Below are positions 57,637-64,000 of a stretch of DNA of 64,000 nucleotides, one piece after another. The notes below the pieces were generated by a model that saw only the letters and a list, made by a program, of their open reading frames with translations, made no database searches and was not told the DNA's origin. Every line of letters starts with the position of its first letter. Position 1 is the first letter of the stretch. A program made the position numbers and the translations under genes. The DNA comes from Eurosta solidaginis (taxonomy: Eukaryota; Arthropoda; Insecta; Diptera; Tephritidae), in NCBI RefSeq assembly GCF_040869045.1, contig NC_090324.1, positions 189,780,028-189,844,027 on the forward strand. Reading direction: 5' to 3'.

Positions 57637-58884
57637 AGCGAATGATTTTAAAATGGCTCAAAAGTATGTACGTATTAATTGTTAAAAGTCTCAAAATGTA
57701 ATGACGGACGCACCGCTTTATTCAAAAAATCTCAATTTGGTTTTTCACGGAACCACCGCATGTAATAAAAAAAATTTTAATTGGTTTTTAACGGAACCAC
57801 CGCATATTTAAAAAAATTATTTGGTTTTTTCGAAAACCACCGTAATATCAAAAATCCAAAATTTATATGCTATTGAAACAATCCAAGTTAATTATATGGA
57901 AAGCGAACGCATTGCATTTAATGGGAATATTAGTGTTTTATATACGTATATATGTTTGAAGAAAAAGACCCGTAAGCAAAAAATGTTAAATACATACATA
58001 TATATATATACTTAATTGTCGCTGCTGCTGGTTTCCGTTACTGCTGCTGCTGCGCTGGCAGACCTGAATCGCTGCTGGTGTTGTTGCTGCTGCTGGTGGC
58101 GGTGAAAAAAAAATGGCGTTGTATTGGTGGAGTGGTTTTTCGCGTTCCATTATGTGAGTAGGTGGAGGAATATGGCGGATGTTATGCCGTTATTAAATAT
58201 GGTTGGTACAGTTTTTTCCTTACTCAGGTGAATTAGGTATTTTAAAATTATCTTTTGAAAAACGATTTGCTTTCTATTTCCGCTGTTCTTAGTTTGTATT
58301 ATCTCTGTTTGTTTTATTTGAGTTTATTATTTCGAACATTTTGCTTTATCTCTGTATCGATTAAAATTTTTTATATTATGGTTTTACTCTTTTGGTAAAT
58401 TTTGTATTTAATCTTAAAAAATTTCGTTTATAATTGATTTATCTCTTCCGTACTTAAATTTCATACTTTAAGTTTGTAAAATTTCCGATTATATCCGTAG
58501 GATTAAGTTGTTTGCATTATATACTCAGTTTTCTTCTATTATTTCTGTTAAATTTAGTTTTGTGGTATTATAATTGTAAAATTTCCCATTAGTTCCGTAG
58601 CATTAAGATTTTTATATTGTAGATTGTTTTCTCTTTTATTATTTCTGTTAGATTTAGTGTTTTATATTATAATTGTAGAAATTTTTTTTTTGTTATCTCC
58701 GTAGCATTTAAGTTTTTTTATTATAAATTTATTAACTTTGTTTTAATTTTTTTCTAATAATTTAGCTTCACTGACCAACACTTTTCCAATTTTTCTCCAC
58801 TCTACTCACCGCTGCTGTCCAAAAATGAAAAATGTCCGGTTCGCCACGATGCCAAAATTGAAAATGAACGAGGCTCCAACCTTA
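57637..58884 (-). other. mdg1-like 5' leader with simple and tandem repeats
   Basis: Noncoding leader between the DINE-1-like insertion and the primer site. It has three copies of GGTTTTT...GAACCACCG (57,739-57,842), a CTG/TTG triplet-rich stretch (58,021-58,103) and about three imperfect repeats of 115 bp built on TATTTCTGTTA...TTCCGTAGCATTAAG (58,480-58,740). Confidence 0.6.
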
Positions 58885-58893
58885 CGGTCGCCA
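58885..58893 (-). promoter_or_regulatory. mdg1-like primer binding site (tRNA-Arg type)
   Basis: TGGCGACCG on the minus strand directly after the 5' LTR end (...CACGATA). The 412/mdg1 group uses a TGGCGACCG site. Confidence 0.75.
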
Positions 58894-59378
58894 TATCGTG
58901 AACATACAATGGCTACGCTCGCCGTTATCAACTCTCCCAAGTTAGCTGCTATGACGTGGAGGGCGCCGCCTCCAGATGGTTGCCATTATTATTCCCCAGA
59001 TGAAGTTTCTTGGTGGTCTCTTGTGCCAAATACCCATTCAAATAAATAAAGTCTAGTTTACTTAGTTTTAAATTCTAATTTACTTCGCTTTTTATTAAAA
59101 ATTCACGGAGAGACGTCTGCGTGTTTCGGTGTCCAAAATTACAATCATGGCGGTGCAATATGAAAATGTCGAGCACACTCTTGCCAATCGTCATTTTCAT
59201 ATTGCACCCCACATATACATCTTATTCTTTCTGCCTAACAGCCTTACAATGGCTGAATACTTATTTATATATATATTTCCTATTCTTCTTATTATTCACA
59301 ATGACATGTTAGTAATGCAAGTTATAGTGTTGCCATATGTCTCATTGAAAAGATGACTTGGGTCATTTTACCATTACA
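58894..59378 (-). repeat. mdg1-like 5' LTR
   Basis: 485 bp, flanked outside by ACAG (59,379-59,382), inside by the primer site. It keeps the 14-bp inverted repeat seen in the other LTR (from 59,155). Confidence 0.9.
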
Positions 59379-59382
59379 ACAG

Positions 59383-59582
59383 TCTTAAGAACTTTATCTA
59401 TACAACAAACAATAGTGAACCCAAATAGCTATCTACAGCCGTAGGTAAACATTAACTCAGTAGTATAAATATAACTAAGATTCATGTAAACAGGCAGTCT
59501 AAAGAATATCAATAAAGAGCACGCATTTAGGCGTAGTGAAAATTATATTTTTTTTACCCATATCGTATAACCGATATTAACT
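59383..59582 (+). repeat. Right part of errantivirus-like 5' LTR
   Basis: Continues the LTR after the mdg1-like element. It contains AATAAAGAGC (polyadenylation-type signal, about 59,511) and ends ATTAACT just before GGGGGCTCAACC. Joined in position with 32,889-33,149 it gives one LTR. Confidence 0.65.
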
Positions 59583-59595
59583 GGGGGCTCAACCG
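59582..59595 (+). promoter_or_regulatory. Errantivirus-like primer binding site
   Basis: TGGGGGCTCAACCG directly after the LTR end, about 285 bp before gag. It is shared with the gypsy fragments of units B and C. tRNA not identified. Confidence 0.65.
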
Positions 59596-59878
59596 TTTTT
59601 AAGCAATTTTGATAATTAAACGTGAAAATTGTAAAAAAACGTATTCCACGGGAAATAAGATGTCCAGCACTAACATTTGAAAAAAGTGCATAAATAATTA
59701 ATGAAAAGAAAAAAAAAATCGAAAAAATTCGAACAAAGGGAAACAGTCAAGTTCAAATAACGTAAAGTGAAGTTATAAAAAGTAGACTCCTTACGACTAA
59801 GGATACAACACTAAACTGGAATCGCGAAAAAAGCGACAATACATCTTTGATTCAACACGTTTATCATCGGACGCAGAA

Positions 59879-60985
59879 ATGACCGCACAGGAGATAGCAA
59901 ACCTGAGGGCACATATATCTGCCTTGACTACAACCCTGAATGAAACCCAAGAGAGGATGAATTCTCTTGAAACCAATGGAACAGTCACAGTCACAGATCA
60001 ATACCAAGACTGTGCACCCAACATTACTGATGCGTCGCAAATTAACTTAGAAATTTTTAAAATGCTGCCAACATTCACAGGCGACACGAACAATTATAGA
60101 TCGTGGAGAAAACGTGCCTGGACACACATGGAAAACATCAAGAACTACGCTTCTACACCCACGTATTACACGGCACTCTCGATTGTACATTCGAAAATTC
60201 AAGGAGATGCGGCCGATATTTTAATAAACCACGACACCAAATTCAATTTTTATTCTATAATAAATCGCCTCGATGACACTTATGCGGACCAGAGACCTTT
60301 GTATGTGTTACTCGAAGAAACGAAGAGAATAGGGCAGGGGAAAAGAACCCTGGCGGAGTTTCATAGCGAAGTTAATAAATCGCTTAACTTTGCGCTCACT
60401 AAAATGGTAATGGATAGCTCAGGGAATCCCCCAGCCATGAAGGAGTATTGAAACCACGAAGTTGTAAGAACATTCATTCTTGGCCTGAACAGCAAATATA
60501 CCAGCGGCACCCTCTATAGCCACAATCAAAAGAATTTAGAAACTGCTTATGCTATCGCAAGTACGATACACCACGATAATGTGAACTCACAATTCGCAAT
60601 CCTGCAATATAATCAGCACCGACAATATAATACATGGCAGTATCAAAACACAAGCAGAAGATATCACGAGGAACCACAAAGATACAGACCTAACGTGCAG
60701 GTGCAATATAATCAAACTGCGCCAAGGCAACATCACCACCAATGGACGTAGATCCATCAAATCAATACAAGAGACCACCACAACAAAACAGCTATGACAG
60801 TCAAATGCAAGGACTACCTCCAAATAATCCATTTCGTGGAGATCATAAAAAAGAGAACGAAATCCGTCATCTCGCTATTTCAACGCACAACAGAAGGTAC
60901 AACGTGTTAACCAAACACGCGACGAAGAATTACAATCACTTGCACCGGAAGACGACGAATATGAAGCAGGCAGTGTTTTTTTAGG
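59879..60985 (+). pseudogene. Errantivirus-like Gag (broken)
   Basis: ATG 59,879 (MTAQEIANLRAHISALTTTL). Gag-like core FKMLPTFTGDTNNYRSWRKR, IQGDAADILINHDTKFNF, LDDTYADQRPLYVLLEET. TGA at 60,449-60,451 interrupts it; the frame goes on with FILGLNSKYTSGTLYSH. Another frameshift near 60,740 leads to PPMDVDPSNQYKR, a stretch typical of the gag C-terminus of gypsy-type errantiviruses. No zinc knuckle seen. Confidence 0.75.
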
Positions 60986-60988
60986 TGT

Positions 60989-61174
60989 ATGAACAATTTG
61001 ACGTGTCTGCAACGCCACTGCAGGGATACAGGCAAACTTATCAACATCCTGATCGACACCGGAGCAACAAATAATTATATAAGTGAAAAATGCAAAATCA
61101 GTAAGCCTATATTAATCAAGCCAGTAAAAGTAAAAACCCTTCATGGTAACTCAATAACTAAATCAAAAAAATAA
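60989..61174 (+). pseudogene. Errantivirus-like protease fragment
   Basis: Active site INILIDTGATNNYI. The frame ends at 61,174 and pol continues in another frame. Confidence 0.75.
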
Positions 61175-61762
61175 TAACATTATTAGAGCATAACCTCACA
61201 TTTTTTGAAACAGATGCATTAGAAGAATTTGATATGCTTCTGGGTGAACAGGGACTTAGAAAAATCAAATCAGAGACCAATCTTTTCGAGTACAAACTCA
61301 GTTTTAAATATAGGGCCGAGAAAGAAAGTGAATCTGTGCAAAAAATTAATTATACGGTTAATAGTGAAAAATATAGGTCAGAAATCGAAGAAATTATGCA
61401 AAAAAAACGAAAGTACAAACGAAGTTCTACCATATACTACCATGGTTCAAGCTTCCATTAGAACGAAATCAGAAGATCCTATTTGGACCAAGCAATATCC
61501 GTACGCCATATCGGATAATGACTTTATTCACAAAGAAATTAACAAACTTTTAGAAAATGAAATAATTCAACCCAGCAAAAGTCCGTACAAATCTCCCATT
61601 TGGACAGTCGCTAAAAAAGGTACCTATGAACAAGGGAAACCTAAGCGCAGAATGGTCGTAGACTTTCAGAAGCTAAATGCTCAAACTATCACAGATAGAT
61701 ACCCCATCCCCGATGTAGCTATAACCATACAGAATTTAGGTAATGCAAAGGTACTTACTACT
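61175..61762 (+). pseudogene. Errantivirus-like reverse transcriptase start (cut by LINE)
   Basis: Starts FDMLLGEQGLRKIKSE in one frame, then IWTKQYPYAISDNDFIHKEI, IIQPSKSPYKSPIWTVAKKG, KRRMVVDFQKLNAQTITDRY and AITIQNLGNAKVLTT in another. It ends where the (TTTA)n tail of the minus-strand LINE begins. The catalytic palm is missing here. Confidence 0.82.
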
Positions 61763-64000
61763 TTATTTATTTATTTATTTATTTATTTAAGTTCAGTCTA
61801 CAGAATTTAATTCTTACAGACTAGATATAATACGCAGTTAATCAATTAAAAATAGTGTATAATTTTAATTTAAATATACTTATACTATCATTAAACTCAA
61901 TAACGCTTGCATAGGTATTGCATAATCTAACGCTCCTAGCAATCGGCTCGTTCATGGCGTAATTATTAGAGTGGAATGTGTCTATCAATAAGCGATTATT
62001 TCTTAAGTTACGAGGCGGGTCATATAAATTGACCAAATTAGATAAGTCGTCACAGTGTATGTTATTATTAATGACATTATAAATAAAAAGTATTGAGAAG
62101 TATATTCTCCTATCATATAGGGACTGCAAGCCCATTAGTTTCCGTCTACCAATATAAGAAGGAAGATTACCTTGCCACGGTAACTTTCTTAGAGCAAATT
62201 TCGTGAAAACTTTTTGAGCTCTTTCGATTTTGTTTGAGTGGCTTTCATAGTATGGGCACCATATTAGAGAACAATACTCCAGTCTGCTTCGAACAAGAGA
62301 TATGTAAAGAGCTTTTAAAGTGCAAGGATCTCTGAAATCCATTGAATTTCTTCTTATGAACCCTATCATAGAAAAAGCTTTTGATACTATTAAGTCAATG
62401 TGTTGAGAAAATGTTAGCTTTGAGTCGAAAATAACACCCAAATCTTTCATTTTGGTACTTCTAGCTAGAGCACAATTGTCTATATTGTAATTAAATATTA
62501 TGTTGTTAGACTTCCTAGAGAAGGTGACAACACAGCATTTATTGATGTTCAGTTTGAGACAATTCAAAGTGCACCACTGATTCAGTGAATTGAGATCGAC
62601 TTGTAACTTATGGCTATCACTTGCATCACGAACGGTACAAAAAAGTTTGACGTCATCCGCGAACATTAGGCACTTAGCGAATTTAAAGCAATTCGGTAGG
62701 TCGTTAATAAATAAAAGAAATAGCAGTGGTCCGCAGTGAGTACCCTGAGGTATACCTGACCACGCGTCGATAAATAGTCTTGAGGTTGTATTCCCTAACT
62801 TAATAAATAGTTTCCTGTTTGACAGAAAACTAGCGAAGAAATTAATGAGAATGCCACTAACTCCGTAACTTCGTAACTTCTGCAAAAGTATGGTATGACA
62901 TACCTTATCGAAGGCTTTGGAGAAGTCTGTGTAAATCACATCAAGTTGTGCCTGCTTTCCGAACGCACCCACTATACTATTCGATAATAGGGTCAAGTTC
63001 GAACAGGTTGATCTTCCAGGAAAGAAGCCGTGTTGATCTTTAGAGATAAAATCCCGGACATGGTCAAATAACTTTGATTGGATTATGTAGTCGAACAATT
63101 TGGCCAGTGTCCCCTGTATAACGATAGGCCTATAATTACAAACATCATTACGATCACCAGACTTAAAGACCGGAACAATGTGACATAACTTCCACTGGTC
63201 GAGGAAAGTACCCTTATTGATACAATGCTGGAAAAGCTGGGATATGGGATTAGCTAAAGTATAGCAGCAACGCTTGAAAAATACAGGCGCAAATCCCTCG
63301 GAGTCATGTTTGGAGCTGGAATTTAGCGATGAAATAGCGGATAGTATATCCTCTTCGGCGATTGAAAAGGAGGTTATAAAAGGTAAAGGTATGGAATGAA
63401 ATGTAGGCGATATAGGAATGCTATGATTCTCATAAACTTTCTGAAAAAACTTTGCAAACAAGTCGCAGGACTCGACAGTATTATCAGAGATAGCGCCATC
63501 ATATTCCAAGTTCGTTGGGAATCCATTTGTTTTCCTCCTGGAATCTATGAATTTCCAAAATCCTCTCGGATTGGACTTTAAATTCGTTTCAACGGTATAC
63601 ATATAGTGCCTAAATAAGAAGTTATGAAGATGATCATACTCCTTTCTTAAATGAATGAAGTTAAGACGATTGATTTCAGAACTATTATTCTTGAACTTCT
63701 TAAAAGCCTTATTCTTTTTATTTCTCAAGTTAGAGAGTCTTAGATTGAACCAAGGTGGCTTGTTTTTAGCTGCGCATCTTTTTAGGGGAACAAAATTAGA
63801 GATGGCTTCAGAAAAAATGGAACACAATATCTCGTAAGAAGTATTGGGACAGCCGGAATTTTTCAGAAACTCCCAATTGGAAGAGTGCAAAAAATTATTT
63901 ATAGACTCATAATCGGCACTCATGTAATCACGCCGAGCTAGTGGTTCATCTTTTACGGTATCGAAACTATAAAACATAATACTAAGAAAAATAGCCTTAT
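61763..64000 (-). mobile_element. CR1/Jockey-type non-LTR retrotransposon (3' part, runs off window)
   Basis: Minus-strand LINE inserted in errantivirus-like RT. Its 3' end is a (TTTA)n tail on the plus strand (61,763-61,788), a short tandem tail common in this group. The 5' end is beyond 64,000, so the target duplication cannot be seen. Confidence 0.85.
61842..64000 (-). CDS. Non-LTR ORF2: reverse transcriptase (intact over 711+ codons, N-terminus off window)
   Basis: Open from the window edge to 61,842; the ORF's ATG at 63,977 is internal because the frame stays open to 64,000. RT motifs: VCNYRPIVIQGTLAKLFDYI, A YTDFSKAFDKVCH, B SGIPQGTHCGPLLFLLFIND, C CLMFADDVKLF, then LKLNINKCCVVTFSRK and the C-terminal region LIWCPYYESHSNKIERAQK. 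The endonuclease should lie upstream outside the window. With no stops it is the youngest-looking LINE here. Confidence 0.9.
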   Translation of the reverse strand, partial: KAIFLSIMFYSFDTVKDEPLARRDYMSADYESINNFLHSSNWEFLKNSGCPNTSYEILCSIFSEAISNFVPLKRCAAKNKPPWFNLRLSNLRNKKNKAFKKFKNNSSEINRLNFIHLRKEYDHLHNFLFRHYMYTVETNLKSNPRGFWKFIDSRRKTNGFPTNLEYDGAISDNTVESCDLFAKFFQKVYENHSIPISPTFHSIPLPFITSFSIAEEDILSAISSLNSSSKHDSEGFAPVFFKRCCYTLANPISQLFQHCINKGTFLDQWKLCHIVPVFKSGDRNDVCNYRPIVIQGTLAKLFDYIIQSKLFDHVRDFISKDQHGFFPGRSTCSNLTLLSNSIVGAFGKQAQLDVIYTDFSKAFDKVCHTILLQKLRSYGVSGILINFFASFLSNRKLFIKLGNTTSRLFIDAWSGIPQGTHCGPLLFLLFINDLPNCFKFAKCLMFADDVKLFCTVRDASDSHKLQVDLNSLNQWCTLNCLKLNINKCCVVTFSRKSNNIIFNYNIDNCALARSTKMKDLGVIFDSKLTFSQHIDLIVSKAFSMIGFIRRNSMDFRDPCTLKALYISLVRSRLEYCSLIWCPYYESHSNKIERAQKVFTKFALRKLPWQGNLPSYIGRRKLMGLQSLYDRRIYFSILFIYNVINNNIHCDDLSNLVNLYDPPRNLRNNRLLIDTFHSNNYAMNEPIARSVRLCNTYASVIEFNDSISIFKLKLYTIFN

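Larger units (their letters stand above)
33150..59378 (-). mobile_element. mdg1/412-like Ty3/gypsy retrotransposon carrying BEL and DINE-1-like insertions
   Basis: Two 485-bp LTRs (33,150-33,634 and 58,894-59,378) and a 4-bp target duplication ACAG (33,146-33,149; 59,379-59,382). It transcribes on the minus strand. The primer site TGGCGACCG matches the tRNA-Arg type of 412/mdg1, and the integrase resembles that lineage (IERNHSVFNEYLR). A BEL element sits in the integrase C-terminus (34,357-50,580) and a DINE-1-like element in the leader (about 55,429-57,636). About 14 LTR differences make it the oldest of the three dated elements. It lies in the errantivirus-like LTR. Confidence 0.88.
32889..61762 (+). 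mobile_element. Errantivirus-like Ty3/gypsy element (5' part, interrupted)
   Basis: A plus-strand element starting AGTTAAC at 32,889. Its 5' LTR is split by the mdg1-like insertion: left part 32,889-33,149, right part 59,383-59,582, about 461 bp in all. AGT...ACT-type ends followed by a TGGGGGCTCAACC primer site fit errantivirus conventions. Gag, protease and RT start follow at 59,879-61,762, where a non-LTR element cuts it. CGCG at 32,885-32,888 may be one half of its target duplication. No env is visible because the 3' part is outside the window. All ORFs are broken. Confidence 0.72.

Noticed and set aside
59879..61762. Presence of env in the errantivirus-like element
   Set aside because: The 3' half is outside the window; no envelope-like sequence was seen, so it is not claimed.

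Overview
The window looks like repeat-rich DNA of a higher fly (Diptera, probably a tephritid-type fruit fly). This is inferred from DINE-1/INE-1-like elements, copia with the initiator-tRNA-fragment primer site, mdg1/412-like, errantivirus-like and BEL/Pao retrotransposons, and a piece of the fly scribbler/brakeless (ZNF608/609-family) gene. I found no intact host gene, tRNA, rRNA or CRISPR array. Nearly every base belongs to a transposable element or to sequence trapped inside one.

Region 1 (about 1-30,740) is a tandem triplication. A unit of about 4.85 kb carries, on the minus strand, a Ty3/gypsy gag-protease fragment, its primer site and LTR-like DNA, then a hAT transposase fragment. A short plus-strand ORF lies between them. 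The unit occurs three times (A from about 1,135, B from about 11,015, C from about 15,873) with the same abnormal hAT/gypsy junction. Unit A continues left into gypsy pol and unit C continues right into the hAT N-terminus, so these show the pre-duplication order. Later insertions opened the array: a complete but defective copia element (5,660-10,714, TSD GTATT) in A, and in C a CR1/Jockey-type non-LTR element (16,167-25,177) and a foldback element (about 26,721-27,363). The non-LTR element carries two DINE-1-like elements, one with a 17-monomer minisatellite.

Region 2 (about 31,021-64,000) is a nest of retrotransposons. A plus-strand BEL/Pao fragment is cut at 32,888 by an errantivirus-like element. 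The LTR of that element is split by a minus-strand mdg1/412-like element (33,150-59,378, TSD ACAG). The integrase gene of the mdg1-like element is split by a minus-strand BEL/Pao element (34,357-50,580, TSD GTGCG). A third DINE-1-like copy sits in the mdg1-like leader. The errantivirus-like reverse transcriptase gene is cut at about 61,763 by another non-LTR element that runs off the right edge. LTR divergences fit the order of insertion: about 14/485 in the mdg1-like host and 5/498 in the BEL guest.

The most unusual content lies inside the BEL element, between its integrase and its 3' LTR (34,855-43,930). There are about 9 kb of extra DNA: an intronless, frameshifted scribbler/ZNF609-like sequence on the same strand as the retroelement, an unidentified plus-strand ORF abutting it, a second unrelated BEL/Pao gag-protease ORF with internal repeats, and seven CTCG...CGAG hairpins whose stems carry compensating changes. 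Whether this is host-gene capture by the retrotransposon or later insertion into it is the main open question.
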